Shown piece by piece: positions 46,641 through 55,054 of a stretch of 64,000 nt of DNA (position 1 is its first letter; every line of letters begins with the position of its first letter). Source of the stretch: BJHQ01 sp964654285 (GTDB lineage Bacteria; Planctomycetota; UBA11346); NCBI GenBank assembly GCA_964654285.1, contig CAZZJC010000021.1, positions 18,496-82,495 on the forward strand, written 5' to 3'. The notes below the pieces were generated by a model. The model was not told the origin of the DNA. It saw only the letters and a list, made by a program, of their open reading frames with translations, and made no database searches. The translations under genes were made by a program, and so were the position numbers.

Positions 46641-47579
46641 ATGGCCCCGCCGAACGTGCTCCCGCCCGGCACCGTCGTGTGCGGCTGCGTCATCGAACGG
46701 GCGATCGGGCGCGGCGGCATGGGCACGGTCTACCGGGCGCAGCAGGTGTCGCTCGACCGCGTCGTCGCGGTGAAGGTGCTGCACCCCGGGCGCTGCCGCG
46801 ACGTGAACCAGCTCGAGGCCTTCCGCCGCGAGGCGCTGGCCACCGGCGCGCTGCTCCATCCCAACCTCGTCCGCATCCATCAGGTCGAGATCGATCCGGC
46901 GCGGCTGCTCGCGGCGTACAGCATGGACCTCGTCCCCGGGCAGAGCGCCACCGCGCTGCTCGCGGCGCGCGGGCCGTGCGGCCGGGCCCAGGCGCTCGAC
47001 ATCACGGCCCAGGTCGCGGATGCGCTCGGCTACGCCCACCGCAAGGGCGTGGTGCATCGCGATGTCAAACCGGACAACATCCTCATCGATGCCGAGTTCA
47101 ACGTGAAGCTGCTCGATCTCGGCCTCGCGCACGACCTCTTCGCCGGTGCGTCCCAGGCCGCGTCGGTGCACCGCATCTCGCTGGTCGGCACGCCGCAGTG
47201 GTCGGCGCCGGAGCAGCTGCGCAACCCCAACCGGGCGGTGCCGGCGAGCGATGTCTGGAGCCTCGGCGCGACCCTGCATTTCCTGCTGACCGGTTCGCCG
47301 CCGTTCAGCGGCGAGACGGTGATCGACCTCATCGTGCGCATCGCCACCGAACCCCTGCACCTGCCCCTCAACCTGCCGGCCGACTGCGCCCGGCTGCTCC
47401 AGGCCATGCTGGTGAAGGATCCCGCGCACCGTCTGCGCGACGGTGCGGCGGTGGTCGATGCCATCGGCCGGCTCAGCGACGGCCAGCCGTTCGATCTTCC
47501 CGAAGGCGAGACCGCGTCGGATGGCCCCGCCGGCCCGGGCGTGGTCCGGCGCCACCGCCGCCGCTTCAGGTTGCGCTGA
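46641..47579 (+). CDS. Ser/Thr protein kinase, soluble
   Basis: A 312-residue Hanks-type kinase. Motifs: GRGGMGTVYRAQ (P-loop), VAVKVL (Lys45), VVHRDVKPDNILID (Asp141), LLDLGLAHDL (DLG in place of DFG), VGTPQWSAPEQL and SDVWSLGATLHFLL. It ends with a basic tail RRHRRRFRLR and has no transmembrane helix or sensor domain. Targets are unknown. The DLG motif is shared with the kinase-FapA protein at 38383, as is usual in Pkn-type kinases. Confidence 0.93.
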   Translation: MAPPNVLPPGTVVCGCVIERAIGRGGMGTVYRAQQVSLDRVVAVKVLHPGRCRDVNQLEAFRREALATGALLHPNLVRIHQVEIDPARLLAAYSMDLVPGQSATALLAARGPCGRAQALDITAQVADALGYAHRKGVVHRDVKPDNILIDAEFNVKLLDLGLAHDLFAGASQAASVHRISLVGTPQWSAPEQLRNPNRAVPASDVWSLGATLHFLLTGSPPFSGETVIDLIVRIATEPLHLPLNLPADCARLLQAMLVKDPAHRLRDGAAVVDAIGRLSDGQPFDLPEGETASDGPAGPGVVRRHRRRFRLR

Positions 47580-47624
47580 CCGGCGTGCAGCGTTTCAGTT
47601 TGGCCGGCATGCGCCGTGCCGCGC

Positions 47625-48467
47625 TCAGGTCGTGCGGCGGTGCTCGGCGGGCCGCTGGCCGCGTTGGCGGCGCAGGGCCCGCGCCAGATGCGAGGCCGAC
47701 GAGAACCCCGCCCGCCGCGCCGCCTCGGCCACCTTCATGGCCGGGTCGGCAAGCAGGCCGGTCGCGAGGTCGAGCCGGGCCTGGAGCACGTGGCGGTGCA
47801 CGCTGGTGCCGATCTCGCCGGTGAAACGCTGGCAGAAGCGCGAACGCGACAGGCCGGCGAGGGCGGCGAGGCGTTCGACCGTCCAGCGCGCGGCGGGGTC
47901 GGCCTGGATCCCGCGCAGGACGGTCGCCATTTCCGGATCCTTGGGCCAGGCCGGCGGGGCGCTGGCCGGGGCGCCGAGGCGCAGCGATTCGCCGAGCACC
48001 AGGATCAGGGCCGCCCGCACCAGGGCCGGACGCAGGTCATCGGTCCGGCCGAGCTGCTGCAGGAGCAGGCGGAGCGGGATCTGCACCCCGGTCGCGCCGC
48101 GCAGGACGGACCACCGCCCGGCCGGCCAGAGGTCGAGGATGCCCGGCAGCTCGCGGCGGTAGCGCGCAAGATCGACCCCGAAAAAGAGGAAGCGGTGCCG
48201 CGGCTGGGGATTCTCCTCCAGCGCGTGCTCGACCCCGGGCGGAACGATGAGCAGGTCGCCCGGCCCGATCCGGACCGCCTCGGCCTCGGACCGCCAGCGC
48301 GACCAGCCCTCCAACTGCAGGTACCATTCCCAGATCCGGTGCCGGTGGGAGGGGATGTGCCGCCCGGCCGGCCACCAGTTCTCGCCGGCATGGGTGAGGC
48401 CGAGCTCCGCCGGCTCGACGGGGTCGATCCGGTATCCGAGCGGAGCGGTCTGGGAGGGTCGCGCCAT
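47625..48467 (-). CDS. AraC-family transcriptional regulator with cupin sensor domain
   Basis: A 280-residue regulator. The N-terminal cupin (about residues 20-100: HSHRHRIWEWYLQL-like histidine cluster, IGPGDLLIVPPGVEHAL) probably senses a sugar. The C-terminal double helix-turn-helix (about 190-275) has WTVERLAALAGLSRSRFCQR and VAEAARRAGFSSASHLARAL. The first reads divergently from the URO-D-like gene across 100 bp that contain a direct repeat likely to be its operator. The ATG at 48467 is chosen. It converges with the kinase gene. Confidence 0.9.
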   Translation of the reverse strand: MARPSQTAPLGYRIDPVEPAELGLTHAGENWWPAGRHIPSHRHRIWEWYLQLEGWSRWRSEAEAVRIGPGDLLIVPPGVEHALEENPQPRHRFLFFGVDLARYRRELPGILDLWPAGRWSVLRGATGVQIPLRLLLQQLGRTDDLRPALVRAALILVLGESLRLGAPASAPPAWPKDPEMATVLRGIQADPAARWTVERLAALAGLSRSRFCQRFTGEIGTSVHRHVLQARLDLATGLLADPAMKVAEAARRAGFSSASHLARALRRQRGQRPAEHRRTT

Positions 48468-48468
48468 C

Positions 48469-48500
48469 GGACGGAAGTATCCGTTCCCTGGACGGAAGTA
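48469..48500 (+). promoter_or_regulatory. Direct-repeat operator candidate for the adjacent AraC regulator
   Basis: GGACGGAAGTA occurs at 48469-48479 and again at 48490-48500, exactly 21 bp apart, which is two helical turns. AraC-type proteins commonly bind two direct half-sites at that spacing. The repeat starts 2 bp upstream of the araC start codon and lies 68 bp before the URO-D-like gene, so it could both repress araC and activate the divergent operon. Confidence 0.55.
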
Positions 48501-48567
48501 CAACGCCGCCCGGCATCCTGCGCCGCCAGGTTCCGCGACGATACCGGCGCAAACCCAGGAGAACCCC

Positions 48568-49581
48568 ATGAACAGCCGCGAGCGCGTCAAGCGCACCATC
48601 GAGTTCCGCAACCCCGACCGCGCCCCGCGCGACCTCTGGCAGCTGCCGCTGCTGCGCATGCGCCAGGGCGCGGCGGTGGTCGACGCCTTCGAAGCCCGCT
48701 GGGCGCGCGACATCCGCCAGGCGACCGGCCGCAAGAACAAGGCGGTGATGACCCGTGGCGACGCCACCGCCCTCGGCGAATACCGCGACGAATGGGGCTG
48801 CGTCTACGTCAACAAGACCGCCGGCCTCATGGGCGAGGTCAAGGATCCCGTCCTGGCGGACTGGGACTTCGACCGCATGCACGTGCCGACCGAGCTCCTC
48901 GATGTCGACCTTGAGAAGGTCAACGCGTTCGCCACCAACTGCGAGCAATACGTCCTGGCCTCGGGCTGGGCCCGGCCCTTCGAACGCATCCAGTTCCTGC
49001 GCGGGACCGAGAATGTCTACATGGATCTGGCGCAGGACTCGCCCGAGATCCGCAAGCTGATCGACATCGTGCACGGTTTCTACCTCAAGGACATGCAGAC
49101 CTGGGTGAAGACCCCGGTCGATGCAGTCGTCATCATGGACGACTGGGGCATGCAGCGGTCGCTGCTCATCCGCCCGGCGATCTGGCGCAAGGTCTTCAAG
49201 CCGCTCTACAAGGAATACTGCGACCTCGCGCACAGCCACGGCAAGCACGTCTGGATGCACTCCGACGGCTACATCCTCGACATCCTGCCCGACCTCATCG
49301 AGATCGGGGTCAACGTCATCAACAGCCAGCTCTTCTGCATGCCGATCGAGGAGATCGGTCAGCGCTGCAAGGGGAAGATCGCGTTCTGGGGCGAGATCGA
49401 CCGCCAGTACGTCCTGCCCACCGGCACGGTGCGCGAGGTCGAGCAGGCGGTGGAGCGGGTGCATCAGAACCTGTGGCAGAACGGCGGCTGCATCGCCCAG
49501 TTCGAATGGACGGCCGAGACGCCACCGGCCAACGCCGAGGCGGTGTATGCCACGTGGGATCGCCTGACCGCCACGCGCTGA
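48568..49581 (+). CDS. Uroporphyrinogen decarboxylase-like (URO-D superfamily) protein
   Basis: A 337-residue barrel protein that begins MNSRERVKRTIEFRNPDRAP, a standard opening for URO-D-like and cobalamin-dependent methyltransferase family members. DAVVIMDDWGMQRSLLIRPA and VWMHSDGYILDILPDLIEIG are typical of the group found beside AraC regulators and glycosidases in PVC bacteria. The residues expected for true HemE activity are not clearly present, so haem synthesis is unlikely. Function is unknown; methyl transfer is one possibility. AGGAG is 7 nt before the ATG. It is the first gene downstream of the AraC operator candidate. Confidence 0.75.
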   Translation: MNSRERVKRTIEFRNPDRAPRDLWQLPLLRMRQGAAVVDAFEARWARDIRQATGRKNKAVMTRGDATALGEYRDEWGCVYVNKTAGLMGEVKDPVLADWDFDRMHVPTELLDVDLEKVNAFATNCEQYVLASGWARPFERIQFLRGTENVYMDLAQDSPEIRKLIDIVHGFYLKDMQTWVKTPVDAVVIMDDWGMQRSLLIRPAIWRKVFKPLYKEYCDLAHSHGKHVWMHSDGYILDILPDLIEIGVNVINSQLFCMPIEEIGQRCKGKIAFWGEIDRQYVLPTGTVREVEQAVERVHQNLWQNGGCIAQFEWTAETPPANAEAVYATWDRLTATR

Positions 49582-49630
49582 TACCCCTTCTGGCGCGTCG
49601 GTTTCCCATCCACATCAACAAGGATGCCCC

Positions 49631-51607
49631 ATGCCCCGATGCCTCCACGCGTTCCTCGCCCTCGCCAGCCTGTCGGTCCTGCCGGCCGGCGAGGCGCCGT
49701 TCGGCGCCGATGACTGGAAGGCCTCGCCCACCGATCCGGTCGGCTTCGCCGGCCAGGGCGGCCACTGGTATCCAGGCGCGACTCCGCCGAGCGAGTTCTG
49801 GGAAGGAACCCCGGTCGAGACCGAGGTGAAGAACGCCGAGGGCAAGGTGCGGAAGGAATGGGGCTACGCCGACCAGAAGGCGAAGAACATCCTCTGGAAG
49901 GTCGCGGTGCCGGGCTGGAGCGACAGCCTGCCCGTCGTCGTCGGCAAGCGGGTGATCAGCCTGACCTCGCCGCACTACGTGACCTGCTACGATGCCGACA
50001 CCGGCAAGGTGCTGTGGCAGGATGCGCTGAAATTCATGACCCTGCCGGTGCTGGCCAAGGACCGCAAGTCCATCGGACCGGTTCCCGACCCGGCGAAGGC
50101 CGTCGCGCAGCAGCAGCTGTTCGAACTCACCCTGGGCTGGTGGCGGGCGCGCCTGGGGGCGACGGCGACCTACCGGGACAACAGGGCGCCGGTGGATCTG
50201 ACCCCGCGCAAGGAATTCATCCAGAGCCTGATCCCGGATCTGGAAAGGTGGAAGAACGAATTGAAGGGCGCCTACCCCGATATCGGGCCGGTCCTGGACG
50301 GCGAGATCGCCTTCCTCCAACGCTGCCTCAAGCCGGGCGAAGATCTCAGCGTGGTGCCGGCGGGCATGAAATCGCACCGCCACGCCGTCTACGCGGGCAA
50401 GGTTCCGGCGACGGTGTCCGCCGGTCCGGACCTGATCTTCTACGCCGGCGAGAAGCTGGGCGTGCCGGCGGACGACACCTTCTGCAATGGCTGGCAGGGG
50501 AACCACAGCGACACCATGGCCACCCCGGTCAGCGATGGCGAGATCGTCGGCGTCACCTTCGGCCATGGGCAGATCGCCGCATATGAGGTGGTCACCGGCA
50601 AGCGGCTGTGGGCCTGGCGCGATCCGCAATTGTTCGCCAGCAGTGCGGGACATTGCCAGTCACCGCTGCTGTGGAAGGATCTGCTGCTCGTCCCCGGCGG
50701 CGGGATGAGCGCCAAGCGGGGCAAGTCGGATCCGGACAGCTACACCATGACCATCATCGGCATCGACAAGCGGACGGGCGCCATCCGTTGGGAAAACACG
50801 CGCGGCCCCGGCGGCACGCCGCAGGGCGGCAAGGGCATCCATGGCGACCACATGTCGCCCTGCCTGGCCCGGATCCCGGACGGCAAGGGCGGGATCCGCG
50901 GTCTGGTGGTGGGCAACCAGGGCGCGGTGCTCGACGCCGAGACCGGCGCCAAGCTCGGGCAGTTCCCCCACTGCGTCGGGGCGACGGCCGAGAATCCGGC
51001 GAAAAACGACTACTGGGGCTCGGGTTTCGTCACCTGCCTCGACCAGCGGATCTACAAGTGCTGGGGTGGAGACTGCAGCGCGCCTCCGGTGAATGTCTGG
51101 CCCATCTCCCTGGATGCCGACGGGAAGCTGGTCATCGGCGCCGGATTCAAGAGCAAGGACCGCGGTGCGAGCCACAGTCCCTTCGCGCTCTCGCCCAAGG
51201 TTCTGGTGGTGAATGGTACGCTCATGAACCCGGCAACCGGCGAGACGCTGGCGTCGCTTGGGCGCAGCACTTTGGGCGAATCGCCGGTGCTGGCCGGCAA
51301 CCGGCTCATCTTCAAGAAGGACTACGGTACCCGGCTGGCGATGTTCTCGGTCGTCGATGTCGCAGATCCGGCCAAGCCGGCGGTGCTCAACAAGACCCCG
51401 AACCTGATCGGCGACGGCAGCATGCCGGTCGATATCGCCGACACGTATTTCCCGTCGCTCACGAAACCCGAGTTCAAGCGCTGGTGCCTCGGCTGCTATA
51501 TGGGCATCAGGAACGGTTTCGGGGTCTATACCGGCGGCGTCACCTGCCAGGGCGGCCGGATCTACCTCAAGTCGCAGACCCATCTGTACGCCATCGGCGA
51601 AAAGTGA
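49631..51607 (+). CDS. Secreted PQQ-like beta-propeller protein
   Basis: A 658-residue protein with a signal peptide (MPRCLHAFLALASLSVLPAG). It contains repeated beta-propeller blades with the PQQ-type motif, such as YDADTGKVLWQDAL, YEVVTGKRLWAWRDP, IDKRTGAIRWENTRGPGGTP and LDAETGAKLG. Such propellers lie in the periplasm of PVC bacteria; enzymatic use of PQQ is not implied. It follows the URO-D-like gene by 49 bp and probably belongs to the same operon. Its blades resemble those of the proteins at 52930 and 61485, but the alignments between the three are weak by eye. Confidence 0.8.
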   Translation: MPRCLHAFLALASLSVLPAGEAPFGADDWKASPTDPVGFAGQGGHWYPGATPPSEFWEGTPVETEVKNAEGKVRKEWGYADQKAKNILWKVAVPGWSDSLPVVVGKRVISLTSPHYVTCYDADTGKVLWQDALKFMTLPVLAKDRKSIGPVPDPAKAVAQQQLFELTLGWWRARLGATATYRDNRAPVDLTPRKEFIQSLIPDLERWKNELKGAYPDIGPVLDGEIAFLQRCLKPGEDLSVVPAGMKSHRHAVYAGKVPATVSAGPDLIFYAGEKLGVPADDTFCNGWQGNHSDTMATPVSDGEIVGVTFGHGQIAAYEVVTGKRLWAWRDPQLFASSAGHCQSPLLWKDLLLVPGGGMSAKRGKSDPDSYTMTIIGIDKRTGAIRWENTRGPGGTPQGGKGIHGDHMSPCLARIPDGKGGIRGLVVGNQGAVLDAETGAKLGQFPHCVGATAENPAKNDYWGSGFVTCLDQRIYKCWGGDCSAPPVNVWPISLDADGKLVIGAGFKSKDRGASHSPFALSPKVLVVNGTLMNPATGETLASLGRSTLGESPVLAGNRLIFKKDYGTRLAMFSVVDVADPAKPAVLNKTPNLIGDGSMPVDIADTYFPSLTKPEFKRWCLGCYMGIRNGFGVYTGGVTCQGGRIYLKSQTHLYAIGEK

Positions 51608-51744
51608 TCGCAGCCGCGCGCTGCAGATGATCGTTGGCGGATCCATGAACCAGGGCGCTGGCCGCCGCTTTGCCTGGTTCCGACCGCAATTCGCCCCCGG
51701 TCAGATCCTGGTACGTGCTTTCCGCTGATGGTCTGCGGCTATTC

Positions 51745-51882
51745 AGGATTCACCAACAGGTTGACGGATAGAACCTGGATCGGCGGGTCTCGGCCCGCAT
51801 GAATTTCCGGTTGTTACCTGGAGATCCATCTCTCGCAGCCACCGGAACCGTACCTGGGTTCGTCAACCTGTTGGTGAATCCT
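51745..51882. repeat. 138-bp element with perfect 22-bp inverted ends
   Basis: Bases 51745-51766 (AGGATTCACCAACAGGTTGA and CG) and 51861-51882 are perfect reverse complements, separated by 94 bp. The right end overlaps the stop codon of the second araC gene by one base, and the element lies 138 bp after the convergent propeller gene. The interior has a shorter imperfect pairing (TTCCGGT/ACCGGAA) and no reading frame. The arrangement resembles a small mobile element or a large 3' stem. A diverged copy of one arm is at 42984-43015. Confidence 0.7.
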
Positions 51883-52769
51883 CAGTAGGTCGGCCTCGTG
51901 CGTCGCCAGCGCCCAGGCGGATGGCCATGCAGGCGCGCGAAGGCCTGACCGAAGGCGGATGGGTTGCGATAGCCGCAACGGGCGGCCACCCCGGCCACCC
52001 CGTCGGCGTCGCCTCCGGCGAGCAGGCGCCCGGCGTGATCGAGACGCAGGCGCGCGAGGTAGGTCTGCGGCGAGCAGCCGAAGCCCGAGCGGAACAACCG
52101 CAGCAGCGTACGCACGGACACGCCGAGCTCCGCCGCCACGGTCGCGATCTTCAGGTTGGGGTCGTTCATGCGCGTACGGAGGATCTGCACCGCTTCGCGC
52201 AGGGACGACGGCAGCCCCGCCTGCGCGAGAGGTCCGAAGACGCCTGCGCCAAGCGCATCTTCCAGGTAACCGGTGAGCAGCGCGTCGAGCGCCGGGCGCG
52301 CTTGCAAGCGGTGACGGGTGCGCTGCAGCAGGTCGGTCTCCTCCCCGTTGCCGAACAGGCGGCGATGCACCTGGTCGCAGAGCGGACGGTACCGGTGCGG
52401 CTCGGAGGCCGGGACCGCCAGCGGCAGCGGCAGCCGGCTCCACGGCTCGCCCTCCGGTCCTGCTTCGGCGGAAAATCCAGCCAGGAACACCTGGGTGTCG
52501 TCCTGCGCGGACCGGACCTCGGCCGCATACATCGCCACCGGCGGCAGGATCGCCAAGGACTGCGGCGGCACCTCGATCGCTCCGCTGGTGGTCCCCAGCC
52601 GCAGGTGCGCGTCGAACACGACCAGCAGGGTGTGGTGATCCCGGCGGTGATGGGTCGCGCGCGCCCGCCGGGGAAGCCACGCCGACCAGCGCCCCTGCAC
52701 CGCCGATCGCGCCCAGGCTGAGAGCAGGGCGTTCGCCGACGTGTCCGATCCGCGAGATAACCTGTCCAT
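51882..52769 (-). CDS. AraC-family transcriptional regulator
   Basis: A 295-residue regulator. The first 190 residues are a less conserved sensor domain with cupin-like strands (HTLLVVFDAHLRLGTTSGAI, EVPPQSLAILPP). The C-terminal DNA-binding part has two helix-turn-helices: IATVAAELGVSVRTLLRLFR and GVAARCGYRNPSAFGQAFAR. It faces the propeller gene at 52930 across 160 bp with a palindrome. Its stop codon is overlapped by an inverted-repeat element. Confidence 0.9.
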   Translation of the reverse strand: MDRLSRGSDTSANALLSAWARSAVQGRWSAWLPRRARATHHRRDHHTLLVVFDAHLRLGTTSGAIEVPPQSLAILPPVAMYAAEVRSAQDDTQVFLAGFSAEAGPEGEPWSRLPLPLAVPASEPHRYRPLCDQVHRRLFGNGEETDLLQRTRHRLQARPALDALLTGYLEDALGAGVFGPLAQAGLPSSLREAVQILRTRMNDPNLKIATVAAELGVSVRTLLRLFRSGFGCSPQTYLARLRLDHAGRLLAGGDADGVAGVAARCGYRNPSAFGQAFARLHGHPPGRWRRTRPTY

Positions 52770-52841
52770 CTTGCGCTAGAGTCGGGGACAGGCGGATCCG
52801 TACAAGAAGCATGATCACCGGCCAATCCCGCTCCTTTCGCT

Positions 52842-52870
52842 GGTTGTGGTGGAGATCGTCCACCGCGACC
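52842..52870 (+). promoter_or_regulatory. Palindrome upstream of the second propeller gene
   Basis: GGTTGTGGTGGA (52842-52853) and TCCACCGCGACC (52859-52870) form a 12-bp inverted repeat with two mismatches and a 5-bp spacer. It is 60 bp before the ATG at 52930 and 73 bp from the divergent araC start, so it is a candidate operator. Confidence 0.4.
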
Positions 52871-52929
52871 AGCCGAGCCTCGGCTTGCCCAAGGCCCGAT
52901 TCCGCATCCATCATCCCCTAGGAGTCATC

Positions 52930-54465
52930 ATGAATACCGCCTTCCTATCCCTGCCTGGCCTGCTCCTCGTGGTCGGAATCGTCCCTGGCATCGCGGCCGA
53001 ACCGCCCCAGGTGGTGCACGACTGGCCGGAATACTGCGGACCCAACGGTCAGTACGCCGACACCTCGGGCGTGAAGCTGGCGGATGACATGAACAAGATC
53101 TCCCTCTTGTGGGAAAGCGAAGAGAAAGGCATCGGTTTCGGCAAGGCACATTCAGGCTATGGCCGCGACATCAAATATGGGGGCGATCTGCCTCCCAGTG
53201 GAATTTCCAGTCCAATCGTGGCGGGTGGCCTGGTGATCATGTCCTATTTCCTGCCCTCAGGAGATATGGTCGGCCAAGACGCCAAAGGCGACCTCAAGCC
53301 CGAGGTATGGGAGAAATACAGCTTCAAATGGAACATCGCGGCTGACGACGTGGTCATCGCCATCGATGCGCGCACCGGCAAGACGCGATGGAAGCAGGTC
53401 TTCGCCGGCCAGGGGCGCAATCTTGGCAGCGGCAAGCGCAACATCTACGGCTGCACCCCCATTGCCCAGCAGGGCCGGGTCTATGCCCAGGGTTCCTGCG
53501 GTGCCATCTACTGCCTGGACCTGCAAAGCGGCAAACCGGTCTGGCAGACGCCCAACGAAGCCGATTACGAGGCGGATAAGAAGAAGGCCCTCGCCTCGGC
53601 CGCCTTTGGCAAACCCAGTGGTCCCACCGGTTGGCTCATGATCGCTGATGGAACGCTGATCGCTCCCTTCAAGACGGGAATCTCACCCAGTCGCGGTGGC
53701 ATCGCCCGTGGGATCAGTCTGGAGAACGGCAAGACCCTGTGGGAAGCGCCGATGAATCCCAACCTGCTGGCCTATGGCACGGTTGCAGGCAAGGCGTGCC
53801 TCCTCAACACCGCGATATGTATCGAAGCCAAGACCGGCACGGTGATCTGGAAGCAGAAGCCGCCCATCACCTATCTGGGGCCACCGGTCACCTCCGGTTC
53901 CATGCTGATTTCCTACGTGCCCAATCCGAAGTCCACAGATCCCAAGCAACCGTATGGTTCCTTGGCTGGATTCGCGGTGGATGATAAGGGCGCCAAGCAG
54001 GTCTGGGTGCTGCCGGAACGTTTCCAGAAGGAGATGGGGTACGATGCCGGCGGCTTCCGGAACATCGCGGCACGCGATGGCCTGATCTACCATGTAGTCA
54101 CGAGCACCGACACCCCCGGCCAGAAGGGAACCGGTACCGGAGTGGTGCAGATCATCCGCGCCACCGATGGCAGCATCCTCGCCAGCCAGCCCTGCGATGC
54201 GTTGTCGCTGCCCTTCCTCTGGGGCGACCGTCTGGTGGTTGCCGGCGACATCAATCACCGGCCACGGGCGGCGAATCCGGAATACTGGCAACTCTACAGC
54301 ACCGATCCGGCGGATTTCAGGATGCTCGGCAAGCCCTGGCTGGCCACCGACAAGCATCAGGCCACCGGTGGCTACGAATTGCAGACCTATGACTGCTTTG
54401 CTGATGGCCTGGTGTTCTTCAGGGTTTTCGGCGGTATCCGCTGCTACGACCTGCGCCCACGGTGA
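52930..54465 (+). CDS. Secreted PQQ-like beta-propeller protein
   Basis: A 511-residue protein with a signal peptide (MNTAFLSLPGLLLVVGIVPG, cleavage after IAA). Blades include IDARTGKTRWKQVFAGQG, CLDLQSGKPVWQTPNEAD, GISLENGKTLWEAPMNPN and CIEAKTGTVIWKQKPPI. TAGGAG precedes the ATG by about 5 nt. It starts the group 52930-63914, where genes are closely spaced on one strand. The probable regulator is the divergent AraC gene. Codon use is less G+C-biased than in most of the window. Confidence 0.82.
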   Translation: MNTAFLSLPGLLLVVGIVPGIAAEPPQVVHDWPEYCGPNGQYADTSGVKLADDMNKISLLWESEEKGIGFGKAHSGYGRDIKYGGDLPPSGISSPIVAGGLVIMSYFLPSGDMVGQDAKGDLKPEVWEKYSFKWNIAADDVVIAIDARTGKTRWKQVFAGQGRNLGSGKRNIYGCTPIAQQGRVYAQGSCGAIYCLDLQSGKPVWQTPNEADYEADKKKALASAAFGKPSGPTGWLMIADGTLIAPFKTGISPSRGGIARGISLENGKTLWEAPMNPNLLAYGTVAGKACLLNTAICIEAKTGTVIWKQKPPITYLGPPVTSGSMLISYVPNPKSTDPKQPYGSLAGFAVDDKGAKQVWVLPERFQKEMGYDAGGFRNIAARDGLIYHVVTSTDTPGQKGTGTGVVQIIRATDGSILASQPCDALSLPFLWGDRLVVAGDINHRPRAANPEYWQLYSTDPADFRMLGKPWLATDKHQATGGYELQTYDCFADGLVFFRVFGGIRCYDLRPR

Positions 54466-54492
54466 TGGTGATCCGCTCAGACGGAGGGGCGG

Positions 54493-55054
54493 ATGGGAGA
54501 GACGGTCATGATGAAACCCGATGCCACCGATATCGAGAGGCCCGCTCGCCAGAACCTGGTCTGGCAACTGGTACCGCTTTGCTGCCCTGCGTCGTCCGAG
54601 CCACCTGAGAGAGGCGCTTTTTCGGGTGATGGCCGGTTGGGCGCACTGGTTTCCGCCGCGGAAGATGCTTGCGATTGTCCACACCACACCGTGCAGATCG
54701 ATATGGAACGGGCTGACATCGCTGGCAAGGGAGGTCGGCGCGTTGATGGCCGTATCAGGTGGAATTCGAAACCTCTCTGCCGAGTGCGGTTTCACCGTCA
54801 GCGTCAGGCGCGAACGAGGACGGACCGTCTGGGTGGAGGTGACCAGTCTGACCGGAGAGCCGATTCGACTATTGCAGGTCCGCTCCGTCGGCCTGGACGT
54901 GCATGGGAAGGGTCCGATCGGACCTCGTATGCACCTGAGCCAGGCCGGTGAGCGGATCGGCTCGCAACCTGTGGCCCAGCTGTTGAACGCCCAGTGGGGC
55001 TGGGCCGCTGCCAGCCCGCTGGTTAGAACCAATGATGAGAGGAGACGTCCATGA
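54493..55054 (+). pseudogene. Truncated GH95-like glycosidase remnant
   Basis: The first frame (from about 54508) reads LVPLCCPASSEPPERGAFSG and then RLGALVSAAEDACDCPHH, matching residues about 11-76 of the GH95-like protein at 57686. A second frame, entered near 54725-54770, reads ECGFTVSVRRERGRTVWVEV and then GPIGPRMHLSQAGERIGSQP, matching its last 80 residues. About 600 central residues are missing and the two parts are out of frame. The DNA end AGAACCAATGATG is shared with the intact gene's end. This is a decayed duplicate. Confidence 0.88.
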
